From the NCBI GenBank assembly GCA_905221615.1, contig CAJNDT010003224.1, forward strand, positions 90,001-154,000: a DNA stretch of 64,000 nucleotides, in the 5' to 3' direction. The stretch is from Symbiodinium sp. CCMP2592. Lineage: Eukaryota; Sar; Dinophyceae; Suessiales; Symbiodiniaceae. Position 1 is the stretch's first letter; every line of letters begins with the position of its first letter. The notes under the pieces were generated by a model. It had not been told where the DNA came from and did not search any database. It saw nothing but the letters and a program-made list of their open reading frames with translations. Below, in pieces: positions 18,101-26,460 of the stretch. Made by a program: the position numbers and the translations under genes.

Positions 18101-20106
18101 AAGTCCTAACACGTCAACTACACCCACCAAAACATTACCGCGCTGACGAATCCCACGACTTTTCCATGTGATGAGTCGAGCTATTTCTAGAAACTCACAG
18201 AGCACTCGCATGCCAGATCACCATGTGGAGTAGGCTCGTCAACGAAAGACATCTGCAAATCTTACTGAGAGTTTTAGAAGCATATATGCACATGCAAATT
18301 CAAGGGCACATGCGGTGAATTGCTTGCGGGTTCATGTGTATTGCTGCATTCTGGCAAGTGCAGTCCTTGGATCTAAGCCCCAGATCCTAAAACCTTAGAC
18401 CCAAACCCACATTCCTTCACCGGCCCTAAAACCTCAGACCCTAAACCCGCCGTTTCACACCGTTTCCTGTGCTGGTGACTCCTCAGTGAGAACGGAAGAG
18501 CCCCAAAACCTGTGCACATCCTCATCTGGGCAGCACGATGGCCCGCCAACGGCTCGTGTAGCGACCCCGGCACTGTGGCGCGGAGTGCTCTCTCAAGAAA
18601 GCTTCAACCCTGTCCAACCTGGTCGGCGTCATCATTACTGTGAGGGACGGCAGTTTCTCCGCAAGGCTAGCAGAAGCCGGCCTGACAGTCTGTACATCCC
18701 ACGCGCCATCCGCAGCAACGACAAAAGCCTTGACGTGCGAGCTGAACCATTGAATTCTTCGAGCAAGATCGAACTGCTGAAAACGAGAAGGCTCCCAAAT
18801 CTTCCGCTTGGCACAATAAACCAGTGGTAAAGACTGCGTCACCAGGTAGTAGTCGACGAAAAGCTGAACCATGGAAACCCACTGTGCTTTAGTGTGAACA
18901 TCATGAAGCCCTCGGAGCCATGCTGCCAAGCTGTCAATATACGAACGGCTGTACTTAACGTACAAAGACAGGCAAACATCACTGGCGACGTTAGAACACT
19001 GCAACGGCATCCGCGGCTGCACGGACTGAACGAACTCGTTGCCTGCTGAAGCGGGCCTCATCCGAACTGCTTTCCTGGCAACGGCCACGTGAAGCCCCAT
19101 GATTGACTCGGTCTGCGACCGGAAAAGGATCAGCTCATCCCGAGTGGCCTCCCACAGAGCCCAGAATTCTGAGGACCTCTGCTGATTTGCTTGTTTCGCC
19201 GCAAGATCAGCGCGGTCGTTCCAGAAAGCTTGCCACTGCAGGACAGGGTCCTCCTCGCTCTGCCATTCAACATGCGAAGGCACTCAGCACACTTGGAAAG
19301 GCACCTGCAGCCTCTGTACTTCACAGGCTAACAGGCGAAGCAAATCCCTATTAGGCGACTTCTCAGCCCTGGAAAAATCCCCTAACAAAAAACCCTGAAC
19401 AGTGTCAACAACCCCTTGGCAGTCGGACCAAAGCCTTACGGGCTGACGGGCACGGTTAGCATAGCACAAGGCAGCCAAGGCAGCGTACAACTCTGCCCTG
19501 TATGCCGTTTGCAACCATCCGGGAAGGATCCCGGCCTCAAGCACGATAGCCTCAACACCTACGGCATACTTCGCCGACACCAGAGCCCAAGAAGCAAGGC
19601 TGAGGTGCGGCTCTGTTGGAAAGATGCAGGACCCATCACCCCTCAAGCTAAGGGGCTCCAGAAGCAACCCAGCCAGTTTTGGGGATGAAGAGCAAAGGGG
19701 GGTTGGAAGGACTTTGGGCGCATAAACCACGCGAAAATGCTGCTCAATAGAGGAGCCTTCATGATACGAAAAGGCTGGTAAAGGGTGTGGGAAATATCTT
19801 CCTACACTTCTTAATTATGATGATGACAATAAGGGGATGCTATACTACTGCAAAACAAACACTGGCCACACTTTGGTTACGTGGCGTCCCGAACCCCTGA
19901 AAGGCACCAGCATACATCGAAACGTGTTAACGCATTCCAAAGTCAGAAAAAAGCCTCTACCTCCCTGGCCGCTTCATAAGTAGGGGAGATGCCCCGGCCC
20001 TGGACATACCTCCACACCCAGCAAGTCCCGGTGCCTTCTGACCGCAGCGGGAAAGCAGTCAGGAGAGGAATCATGATGGTGTCATGGACGATGGTCACGG
20101 AGCAAA
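6775..20106 (-). CDS. Split gene for a CNBD-type voltage-gated cation channel (span of recognised exons)
   Basis: Reading the minus strand from high to low coordinates gives the parts of an HCN/KCNH/CNG-like channel in the right order: S1 (20.1 kb), S2 (17.2), S3 (16.8), S3-S4 linker (16.2), S4 voltage sensor (15.8), a probable S4-S5 segment (14.95), turret (14.4), pore helix (14.2), S6 (13.8), C-linker pieces (13.3, 12.8, 11.75, 11.2) and the final CNBD helix (6.8). Such channels sit in the plasma or internal membranes and pass K+ or mixed cations in response to voltage and cyclic nucleotides. I found no clear S5 segment, selectivity-filter GYG or complete CNBD beta-roll, so the model is incomplete. 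No frameshift was seen inside the recognised exons. N-terminal exons probably lie further up (20.6-29 kb). Several introns begin with GC. Confidence 0.7.
7240..7325 (-). CDS. Possible channel exon upstream of the CNBD end
   Basis: One minus-strand frame reads AEFRVPGDLAELSAVQHRV then RSVFLHDVEAFRQGSPI. It is well composed and precedes the CNBD C-helix exon in gene order, so it could belong to the CNBD region. A second frame over the same bases is also open, so the frame choice is uncertain. Confidence 0.35.
7921..8030. mobile_element. 110-bp MITE-like inverted-repeat element
   Basis: The left arm at 7921-7950 (CATGGGTAGTTGTCAAAATT onward) and the right arm at 7999-8030 (ending GACAACCACCCACATG) are inverted complements over about 30 bp with a few mismatches. 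Both arms contain AGGGTCCCTT/AAGGGACCCT. The 48-bp centre is AT-rich. There is no coding capacity, so it is a non-autonomous element. The CCCTTTTGGGG core vaguely resembles the TTCCTTTTTGGG core of the elements at 29.9 and 63.3 kb. Confidence 0.7.
8291..8345 (+). mobile_element. Partial copy of a 75-85-bp dispersed element
   Basis: It starts GGCTTTTGGGGCCCATTAC and ends near AATTAGGTCTCC. The order of words matches copies at 22026-22107 (minus), 27673-27756 and 30636-30708. It is non-coding. Confidence 0.5.
9148..9184. repeat. TA dinucleotide microsatellite
   Basis: Uninterrupted TA units flanked by ACATACG-type transition bases. It sits inside the long non-coding stretch between channel exons. 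Confidence 0.85.
10195..10252 (-). CDS. Possible channel exon within the CNBD
   Basis: On the minus strand one frame reads ADPRQELSVVYREELFQAG. This recalls the early CNBD strand pattern (x-V-V-x-R-E-G/E). It lies in the expected place between the C-linker (11.2 kb) and the CNBD end (6.8 kb). The call rests on a short motif only, and neighbouring frames are also open. Confidence 0.3.
11170..11243 (-). CDS. Channel exon: C-linker (last helices)
   Basis: After TTCCTGCAG the exon reads VRSALKQEVGMPILETCTI then KNIERL. L-x-x-E-V-x-M-P-I-L is the usual end of a C-linker before the CNBD. The bases coding for SALKQ (TGCTTCAGCGCAG on the plus strand, 11222-11234) recur at 11694-11706 in the preceding exon (ALKH), so the intron between them is bracketed by a 12/13-bp direct repeat. 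Confidence 0.6.
11694..11772 (-). CDS. Channel exon: C-linker (middle)
   Basis: The minus strand reads GPEATQLAGSRKGKVVFGD then IPALKHLPDK. KVVFGDIPALKH flows directly into the next exon's ALKQEVGMPIL if one copy of the duplicated ALK segment is spliced out. The frame is open and protein-like. The exact donor lies within or beside the duplicated bases. Confidence 0.55.
11775..12680. other. Channel intron region, one unassigned open frame
   Basis: Mostly intronic. A minus-strand frame at about 12,090-12,215 (WWELRTVSFTLPG...) looks moderately protein-like but does not match the channel and could be chance. A compact hairpin lies at 12225-12261. Confidence 0.35.
12225..12261. repeat. 37-bp near-perfect hairpin
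   Basis: CTTACC..TTTACCT, a five-base loop, then AGGTAAAT..GGTAAG forms 16-base arms. The CTTACC/GGTAAG ends resemble those of the inverted-repeat element at 20809-20899, so this may be a short relative. Confidence 0.5.
12700..12779 (-). CDS. Channel exon: C-linker (A'-B' helices, second part)
   Basis: The minus strand reads TPRKRVSVELSADILRCIRQ. The pattern (I/V)-S-x-E-L-x-x-x-I-L-R-x-I-R matches the C-linker helices of CNG/HCN/KCNH channels (for example ISxxLxxRVxxHL). The start of this exon resembles the end of the previous one (13214-13242) at DNA level with about 18 of 22 aligned bases equal. Confidence 0.55.
13214..13305 (-). CDS. Channel exon: C-linker start after S6
   Basis: After a GGCCGAG acceptor the minus strand reads SLARFSTLTAQEVRTSQMVR then RYVTEM. 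This follows S6 and precedes the C-linker helix exon. In related channels this position has the helix containing R-x-Y-(L/M)-x-x. The join to S6 was not resolved to the base. Confidence 0.55.
13710..13805 (-). CDS. Channel exon: end of pore loop and S6
   Basis: It reads FTPAAMDVVAVNTPERLFSL then FATLSGLIMSLF. With the previous exon ending in HWALTQ, the spliced product is HWALTQFTPAAMDVVAVNT, an intact pore-to-S6 arrangement. The donor is a GT (CCCA|GTTCCT) and the acceptor CAAG|GTTTACG, phases 2 and 1. No canonical GYG filter is visible. That is a known feature of some protist CNBD channels from memory, but it makes ion selectivity unpredictable here. Confidence 0.7.
13855..14029. repeat. 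TA/CATA-rich microsatellite cluster
   Basis: Alternating TA runs with CACATA and GTATGT interruptions give spurious Tyr/Ile-rich ORFs on both strands. It lies in the intron between the pore exon and the S6 exon. Confidence 0.85.
14128..14190 (-). CDS. Channel exon: pore helix
   Basis: It reads LPEETGWSFFYALSLHWALTQ. The W-x-F-x-Y-A-L-S-L-H-W-A-L-T-Q pattern is a pore helix of the CNBD channel family. The first codons (LPEETGWS) repeat the last codons of the upstream exon (LPEENGWS). At DNA level 14165-14191 and 14324-14350 share 20 of 27 bases, so the intron is flanked by a duplicated exon edge. Confidence 0.7.
14332..14414 (-). CDS. Channel exon: end of S5 / turret
   Basis: After CCTGAG the minus strand reads YALGDLSSDEMTWIATYRE then KLNLPEE. 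A W-Y-x-(L/V)-G-x-x sequence at the end of S5 followed by a hydrophilic turret is expected just before the pore helix, and it joins to the LPEETGWSFF exon in phase if one copy of the duplicate is kept. Confidence 0.65.
14903..14965 (-). CDS. Probable channel exon: S4-S5 linker
   Basis: It reads NMGLEWTSLYVETFLTVLK between the S4 and turret exons. The order, strand and open frame fit the channel. The sequence itself is not diagnostic. S5 proper was not found with confidence between this exon and 14.41 kb. Confidence 0.45.
15697..15784 (-). CDS. Channel exon: S4 voltage sensor
   Basis: It reads LRTVETLTLLRLFRNLRLF then RLRP. Arginines recur every three or four residues in a hydrophobic helix, the mark of an S4 segment. 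The beginning (DLRTVE) repeats the end of the S3-S4 linker exon (RLRTAE), both in protein and in DNA (15754-15776 against 16204-16224). Confidence 0.7.
16204..16268 (-). CDS. Channel exon: S3-S4 linker
   Basis: After a CTCTAG acceptor it reads GMEATDSGMHCEFSRLRTA. It precedes S4 in order, and joining at the shared LRT codons gives FSRLRTVETLTLLRLFR, a good entry into the voltage sensor. Its first bases (GGGC..ATGGAGG) recur at the end of the S3 exon. Confidence 0.5.
16640..16786 (-). CDS. Channel exon: S2-S3 loop and S3
   Basis: After TTTGCAG it reads GFVEMRLKQITVNYLTGWF then VPDLAMLSSDIMSLLLACT. The Y-L-x-G-W-F-x-x-D-L motif is typical of S3 in HCN/KCNH/CNG channels. It joins the S2 exon in phase to give NPRTGFVEMRLKQITVNYL. 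Confidence 0.75.
17167..17255 (-). CDS. Channel exon: S2
   Basis: It reads FCLRFDPEDIVVTFLRGFI then NPRTG. (D)-I-V-V-x-F-x-x-G-F-x-(N/D)-P-x-T-G is the S2 end and S2-S3 loop of this channel class. The donor is ACAG|GCCGG, a GC intron start, and joins in phase to the S3 exon. Confidence 0.7.
17540..17800 (-). CDS. Possible exon, unassigned
   Basis: A minus-strand frame reads SGVVESLELTSCIVWIIEPR, then FYYSLTDEFSGC and IVTAIKPSSPEHG. The composition is protein-like and the piece lies between the S1 and S2 exons, where an extracellular S1-S2 loop could be encoded. No motif confirms it. Confidence 0.3.
18522..19805 (-). pseudogene. 5'-truncated LINE remnant: RNase H and C-terminal part of ORF2
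   Basis: The minus-strand frame runs from about 19,805 (FPHPLPAFSYHEGSSIEQHF) through SWALVSAKYAVG, AYRAELYAALAALCYANRA and VRLWSDCQGVVDTVQGF to FWNDRADLAAKQANQQ. The Glu in RAELYAAL, the Asp in LWSDCQG and the Asp in NDRAD fit an RNase H1-type active site, as in non-LTR retrotransposon ORF2. The reverse transcriptase part is missing, so the copy is 5' truncated. One in-frame TGA at 19284-19286 breaks the V-C-x-V-P-S-H motif, exactly where Trp is normal. About 250 more codons follow without another stop, so the copy is fairly young. It lies in sense orientation in the S1-S2 intron of the channel gene. I saw no obvious poly-A tail. Confidence 0.75.
20010..20106 (-). CDS. Channel exon: S1
   Basis: After ACACTCAG it reads VCSVTIVHDTIMIPLLTAF then PLRSEGTGTCWVWR, and the donor is GGAG|GTATGT. 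A single hydrophobic helix with M-I-P near its outer end matches S1 of KCNH/HCN-type channels. It is the most N-terminal exon I can name with a domain. Confidence 0.6.
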
Positions 20107-20639
20107 CCTGAGTGTGGCAGTGAATTTTAGTGGATTGCGGGTTTGGGTGTAGAGCTTGAAGACTTCAGGGCTTTGGGTTTCAAGGTCTTGTGTGTGTGCA
20201 TTTAGACTTTAAGTCGTGTGGTCTTGAAGATGATAGTAAGTTGCTCTGAACCTCCTCAAGGACAAAGAAAAGCAACATTTTGGAAATGCATCCAAGGAAC
20301 GACGTCCCAAATAAGGCATTGCAAGCTGCTTGGCCTGTCCGGGTTGCAGCTGAACACAAGTTGACTAGTGCTCCGGCCCCCACACAACCATGCATCTGAT
20401 AGGACTATGCATGCTCAGAGAATCTAAAGTGTCGCCGGATCATCAATAGACAACAAAGTGAAAAGTCGCCTTCTCATCCAGCAAGTAAGAGATTAGAGAT
20501 CCGATGCCCGAGAACTCGAAGCCGAAAACCCCAAACTCCAATTTGGTGCAAGGTCCAGTAACAGTACTCAGCAGGAGAAACTCAAGACAGGACACTGAAA
20601 TCCCTACGCTTTGACAGCGCCAAACCGCAAGCACAATAA

Positions 20640-20775
20640 CAAAACCAAAAACTCTGGCCCTCCGGCGGCCTTGATACCAGCTTCTGCAAGCAACTGTTGC
20701 TCATCACCTCCTCCAAAGCAAACTGGAACTTACACGGCTTCAGATTGAACACTGTGAGCCGGTTGTGTTCGGGTG
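20640..20775 (-). CDS. Possible N-terminal cytosolic exon of the channel
   Basis: The minus strand reads EHNRLTVFNLKPCKFQFALE then EVMSNSCLQKLVSRPPEGQ in an open frame with good composition. It lies upstream of S1 on the same strand and starts just after one copy of a perfect 26-bp direct repeat (20781-20806). The acceptor could be TTCCAG inside the open stretch. Confidence 0.45.
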
Positions 20776-20780
20776 CTTCT

Positions 20781-20925
20781 TTATGTTAGCTGTCACTTGT
20801 TGCTTTATCTTACCTTTGGTTAGTAGGGAATGGAGGAACAGGGTACAATTACAACTACTATTGCTATCATTCTTCCATTCCCGACTAAACAAAGGTAAGT
20901 TATGTTAGCTGTCACTTGTTGCTTT
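20781..20925. mobile_element. 91-bp inverted-repeat element between perfect 26-bp direct repeats
   Basis: TTATGTTAGCTGTCACTTGT plus TGCTTT occurs identically at 20781-20806 and 20900-20925. Between them 20809-20899 begins CTTACCTTTGGTTAGT.GGGA and ends with the inverted complement (TCCC.ACTAA.CAAAGGTAAG), arms of about 28 bp. It lies between two minus-strand open frames. This is the layout expected of an introner: a TIR element with an unusually long target duplication whose ends could serve as splice sites. Confidence 0.8.
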
Positions 20926-21068
20926 TTCTGTCCATACACGTATATAGGATCTTGCTGGCACTGTTTTGTGAGTCGACAATACGGCCTCCATTTGCGGAAA
21001 CTCCCATTTAGACGGTGCCTGCCAGGTAGACTTAGCGTATGTAATGCCACGAAGAGGTACATGCCGCC
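20926..21068 (-). CDS. Possible N-terminal cytosolic exon of the channel
   Basis: One minus-strand frame reads WVHGRHVPLRGITYAKSTWQ then APSKWEFPQMEAVLSTHKT and VPARSYIR. It is soluble in character and open until it reaches the direct-repeat copy at 20900-20925, where a TAA follows. A second frame (GGMYLFVALHTLS...) is also open, so the frame choice is uncertain. Confidence 0.4.
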
Positions 21069-21237
21069 CATGTACCCACTTTCAAAGTGAAATTTCTAGG
21101 GACCGCAAGGCAATACTCTTCGACTTGTCTGCGCAATCAGCTGGTTTTGCGGATCTCTGGTTTCCGAGTTTCTTATAATCAGGCACGTGTTCGAAATTCT
21201 CAGCTACTTCTCGAGCTGATCTTTACTCTCTGTCTCG

Positions 21238-21272
21238 GGCTCTCTCGCTCTCTCTCTCTCTCTCTCTCTTTT
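21238..21272. repeat. CT dinucleotide microsatellite
   Basis: A run of TCTCTC units of about 30 bases. Non-coding. Confidence 0.85.
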
Positions 21273-22025
21273 TCTTCGGGCTTCTGACTTTTGAGGGCAG
21301 CTACACCTCAATGCTGCAACCGAAGCCTAATATCCAAAACTCTCAACTCTGACTTGAGTCCTCGGTTCGGTGTCTCTTAGGGAGCACCTCAAACACTGAT
21401 ACTGATTCAACTACTAATGACTTTTCAACTTTCTTGATGTGATTTTGTGTCATTTTGCTCCAGGCGATTTTTGTGAACAACAGGTTTCTGGAAACTCGCA
21501 AAGTATCGACTCAGATGGCGTCTTCGGGATAGTTCAGAGTGGAAGTTGTTCAGCGGTGGGCCACTGGTCTGGCAAATGTGTTAAAGAAGTGGAGAACGAT
21601 TCGAGGCTTGGGACTCAGGTCTCAGCATGTCGTACATGGTTGATGCGTGAAGACGTCGATTTTGGGGGTTGGGTTGAACGAGATACACAAACATAACCGA
21701 TAATTTCAGAAAAGAGGAAACCAAAACCAGTAGCTCTTGCCGTTGACAACACTTCCTGCCGCAAAGGGAGCCCTTTACAAAAGACATCCCAGGAGGACAT
21801 GCTTCCACCACCGGAAGGTCCTGGCCGGAACGGATGGTGAACCTTCCCGAAGATGCGTTGTAGGGGTTGCGGATTTAGGCTACATACGTCTGCTGTGCCG
21901 GCCATCTTCAGGGTTGCTCAAAACAGAGGTGGCGGCTCGACTCCAAACCCAATTTTACAACCTAGCTGTGTCTCCAACAAGCATAGTCCTCAATCCACAG
22001 TATGCTGTCGTAGAATGTCAAGTGA

Positions 22026-22107
22026 AATATAGGGGCCTAAATAATGACCAAGACTATCGTGGGGGTTCCTTGTTGTACTTAATTGTAGTGTAATATGCCC
22101 CAAAACC
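22026..22107 (-). mobile_element. Copy of the 75-85-bp dispersed element (reverse)
   Basis: Read on the minus strand it begins GGTTTTGGGGCATATTACAC, carries CCCCCACGATAGTCTTGGT and ends TTTAGGCCCCTATATT. The copy at 27673-27756 has the same words in the same order. It is followed on the plus strand by dense CCCTAAA and TTTAGGG words (22.1-22.4 kb). Confidence 0.65.
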
Positions 22108-22809
22108 CCATCCCAACCACCAAGGGCCCCCACATCGGACCCTAAACCTCACCCCTCCTTACCACCGCGGTCCCAAGGCCTCGAGGGGCGTCTGGCGAGG
22201 TTCTTGGCAGATCGGCGCTTCAGCTTCGGACAGTCCTCTGTCTGGCTTAAGTCGGGTTTAGGGATAAGGGTTAGGGCCCCTTTTTGGGTACCCTAAATTA
22301 GGGCTTTAGGGTTTAGGGTTTGGGGTTTAGGGTTTAGGGCTTATAAGGTTTGGGGCTGAGGGTCCAGGGCCTGAGGTTGGGCTTTCGGGTGCAATTGAGG
22401 GGGCTGTTCATCTATAACCTTCCGTCGTGAAGTTCAGGTTGGGGAGGAAGCAGCGCCTTGATTTTCGAAACAAAGGCTAAGAATGCCAATGATGTAGGCT
22501 AAGCTAAGAATGCCAATGATACAATATAGACAGAGGACCTGGCTTGGAGACACTCCGCATCCGGAGTCTGCTACTACCGAACCCCTGAATCCCGAACATG
22601 CGACCCTGAACACTAAGGCGAAGGCCTTAAACTCACCCTGAACCCGACATCCTGAACCCCAGCGCCAGAAACTCATCGCCCTGTTTAATCGCGGGCTTGA
22701 GTCCAGTAGCTCATCGAATTGTGCTGTCTTGCTCTTGAATATGAAGGGGGATTGCCACACACATTTCTCCTCTTCTTGTGGGACTTGTTGTGCCTGTTTT
22801 TTGCCAGCA

Positions 22810-23565
22810 TTTTATCCACTATGTTTGCTCATGCTGCTGCTGTTGTAAATGCTATTGCTGGTGCCTTTGCTGCTGCTGTTGAAGTGGACTTTATTGTTAC
22901 TGTTACAGGTACACGCACTGCTACTGCACCGGCTACTGCTACTGGCACTGTTACTGCTACTGCTGCTGCCGCTGTTGCTGTTGATGTTCCTGTTGTTGTT
23001 GCTGCTGTTGCCGTTGTTGTTGCTGTTGCAGTTGTGAGTGCTAGTGCTAGTGCTGTTGCTCATGCTGTTGCTGTCGGTGTCGCTGTCGCTAATGCGGCAA
23101 CTGTGGTTGTTGTTGTTGTTGTTGCTGGTGTTGTTGGTGTTGCTGCTGCTGCTGCTGCTCCTGCTGTTGCTGTTGTTGTTGATGTTGCTGTTGCTGGTGC
23201 TGTTGTTGTTGTTGCTGTTGCTGATGCTGTTGCTGTGGCTGTGGCTGTTGCGGTCGCTGTCGCTGTTGCTGTCGCTGTTGCTGCTGCAGATGCTGTTGCT
23301 GCTATTGCTACTATTGCTGCTGATGCTGTTGCTTTTGCTGTGGCTGTAGCCATTGCCTTTGCTTATGCTGCTTGTGTTGCTGCTGCTGCTGCTGAAGTCG
23401 GTGTGGGTGTTTCAGTTGGTGTTGGGGTTGGTGTTGTTGTCGTTGTTGTTGTTGCTGCTGTTGTTGTTGCTGTTGCCGCTGCTGCCGCTTCCCGTGCTGC
23501 AGCTGCTGCTGCTGCTGCTGCTGCTGCCGCTGCTGCTGCTGCTGCTCTAGATTTGTTTGCTGCTG
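22810..23565. repeat. 750-bp degenerate GCTGTT/CTG trinucleotide tract
   Basis: A very long G/T/C tract almost free of A on this strand, built from GTT, GCT and CTG triplets. It stays open in three plus frames and in minus frames. The predicted Ala/Val-rich, Leu-rich and Asn/Ser-rich proteins are artefacts of the triplet period. The 344-codon plus frame that spans it is not supported as a gene. Confidence 0.8.
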
Positions 23566-23759
23566 CTGTTCATTTATATTCTGACTGTAGTTCTTGTCCT
23601 GATGATTGTCATATTGGCCTGCTTTGCGAATGCAAGTCTGAAAACTTACTTGATAAGAAGGCTACGTTCGACTCTCCTGTCCCCATTGGGCGCAACGTTG
23701 TTTCTTGCTTAGAGAACAGATTCCGAACCACAAATCCTAACCCAAAGCCTTAACATGTT

Positions 23760-25100
23760 AACGCCATCACTCTATACTCGGCGAGGTCATGGCAGTACAG
23801 ACATCAGCACAAATAGACATGCTGACGCACTTTGCCTGCTATAGGGGTCGGCATAGTTGGTCTTCGTACCCCCTTACAGTCCCTGATATGCACTAGTCAC
23901 CAGTGATGGACCATAAAAATCTGTAGATTTCTAACAATCAGTACGGAGCTCGGGTTGCCTGCTCCTGATTATACTTACTCTTCGCGATCGTCGTCACAAG
24001 ATGGCTATGCTCAACGCCTGTAGTACATAAAGATGGCCTCACCTTTATGTGATACAAGGCTCGCAAGCACATACGAGCAAAAGCAGCATGGATTGCAACA
24101 ACAAGTAACAGTACCATTGTAGGGGCACCAATGGGTCTCACGCTTGCTTCATAGATATTCGCACACCCGCACGCACATTGCTGCGACTCCCTCCACCACC
24201 TTTACTTTTGCAGTTGCACTGATTCCTGCAAGCGCTTCGTGTGTTGCCATCTATGTCACGTCTTCAAGTCTGAAACTTGGGCTCAGCAAATGTTCACTCC
24301 AAACGCAGCTAGGTAATCACTTCATTGGCTTTGCTGGGCCCCGAAGGAAGGCGAGCACCCCAACTAACAAGGCGGCACCCGACCCAGATCTACTCCCAGA
24401 GTCTTGACTGCAGGCTTCAACAAACGGCACATAGTGTTCTTCGAAGGCTCGATGGCTTCTTGCCAGAAAGAATGCCTCAGCAGGCATACGGATGCAAGAT
24501 GCACATCAGGGAAAGCACAGGCGCGGATTGCGGATTCACCAGAACTAGCTGTATTGCCACCGTTATCTTCATTGCCTACACAAGTTTTCTTTCAGTATCA
24601 TGCATGTCACCGCATCTATATGTACAGGCATCCCACCCATCACCGTTACCAGAGCTGTCATAGTCATCAACTCCATCATCATCAGCAGCATCGCCATCAC
24701 CATCCACAGTATAGCCATCATGAAAATCCCCGTCCTCATGGACTCGACAACCATGTTCAGAGGATTGTTGTGCTTGGAGATTCGGACCGGAGGACTTGGG
24801 AGTAGGGTCATAGCTCAGGTGCGGCTCTCACCTTGACTCCACAAGAGCTCACTTGCTATACCGACCTTACCTATACTAAGGCCACCCGAGCCTCCGACAT
24901 GCGGACGAAGACAACCGAGGCACTCTTGCTCTGGAGCCCTGATGCCGCGCCCCCCCCCCCCCCGGCGTAGGAACAATCCGAAACCGCAGGAGAACGCCAT
25001 AAATCTGGAGCCAAACGCGGCACAGGGTCGGGCGAAGCAGCACAGTATGCACCTTTCCCAAAACAGGGGACTGCTGATATAGAGACTCTGGATCTTTTTA
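23760..25100. other. No gene supported
   Basis: Mixed-composition DNA with CAT/CAG-type triplet patches near 24.64-24.73 kb and a 14-base C run at 24950-24963. Short open frames exist on both strands but none has motifs or convincing exon edges. Confidence 0.4.
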
Positions 25101-26460
25101 TGGATGAAAGGCGTTGGTCTCAAGCCCAGGTGCAGTGCAACATCCTGCGCCGGCTTCTTGAGCGATTGCGAAGGCGTCGTAACCACAGCCGACTCCTTGG
25201 ACAAAAGATTCGCTCTGAGGTCAGGTCTTGTGTGGCTTTGGATTGACCTGTGGGGCTTTGGGATTCTGGTGCTCGATGTTCCGTACTGCTGCGCTGTGGT
25301 GCAATTCACCATGTTGGCAGTCACTGATGCTGCTGCAGATGTGCTGACCATCATCACCACCCGTCTCATCGCCGTCATCATCAGCATCACCGAGAGAACT
25401 ATGGACTGTGACCCGCGAGGATTTCTTGGTCCTGTGTACTTGGCTGGAACTTACGTTAACTTCCTACATCGATCGAGACTAGGGCTTGTGGATTTCGGGC
25501 TTGGAGAACAGTTGTAGGGGCTAGGGTATAAGTAATAAGAGGGCATGGTGTAGAGTGTAGAGTTCAAAGTCGAGGTTGTCAGATCATCAAGCTCCGTATC
25601 CTTTTCCAACCGTTTGCCTTTACTGCAATTGGGTGCGGCTGTCAATCAGCCCTGAATTTGGAGCAAATAATGGGATTGTTTGATGCAGTTGGAGCTTTTG
25701 GGGAATATCACACTTTGAAAGTCAGCATTCGAGTTTCCCGACCACTTCGGGCGTCGCGCCGAGCCCTAAACACGGTAGGATCATGATTGCAAGCTGCGGA
25801 TCACCCAGACTCTTGATTTTGATCCTGTCAAGGATCCCGAACTAAGGGGCCACTTAAACAGGTTGAAAACAGAAAATACCAATGCAACCAGAGGCCAAAG
25901 ACTCCAAACCCAAGAGGGTGGAAAGTATACTGGATGGAGATTGAGGAGTTGGGATTTCACTAAGGTTCAGGGTTCAGAAACTAGGATTTAGGGTTCTGGA
26001 TTTCGGGTTCCGGGTTTCGGTCTCCGAATCCTTCACACACCTCGTGGCTTAGAATCCACATCATGAAACAGAAGCATGGGACCTCGAAATCGGGATATTG
26101 CTTGCCAAATCCGGAGTTTTTTGCACATATTCAGGCTCAAATCTGATATCCTAAACTAAACCACTACAGGCATCCGTCACAACCCTAAAGAGAGAGTCCG
26201 AAACCTTGAACCGAAAGTCCGATGTGGCGGAAACTCTGATCCCGAAACCCCTATAGGGAACCCCAGAAAGTTGGAACATAGATTTAGGATGATTCTTGCT
26301 GGGATTCACTATACTTTACTTTAAGGCCATGAGGCTAATGATGTTCCAACTTTCTGACCATAAACCGTAAATCGAAAACTTACGGCCCTACACCCCAAAC
26401 CCCTCAACCATACAACAGAAAGGTAACACTAAGAACCCTAAGCTTCCAAACCTACTCAGC

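Noticed and set aside
19284-19286. TGA in the LINE frame read as selenocysteine
   Set aside because: It replaces the Trp of a known RNase H motif and no selenoprotein context exists. A simple nonsense mutation is the better reading.
22719-23753. 344-codon plus-strand ORF, Ala/Val-rich
   Set aside because: It follows from the GCTGTT triplet period. The other frames are equally open, and no domain or exon edge supports it.
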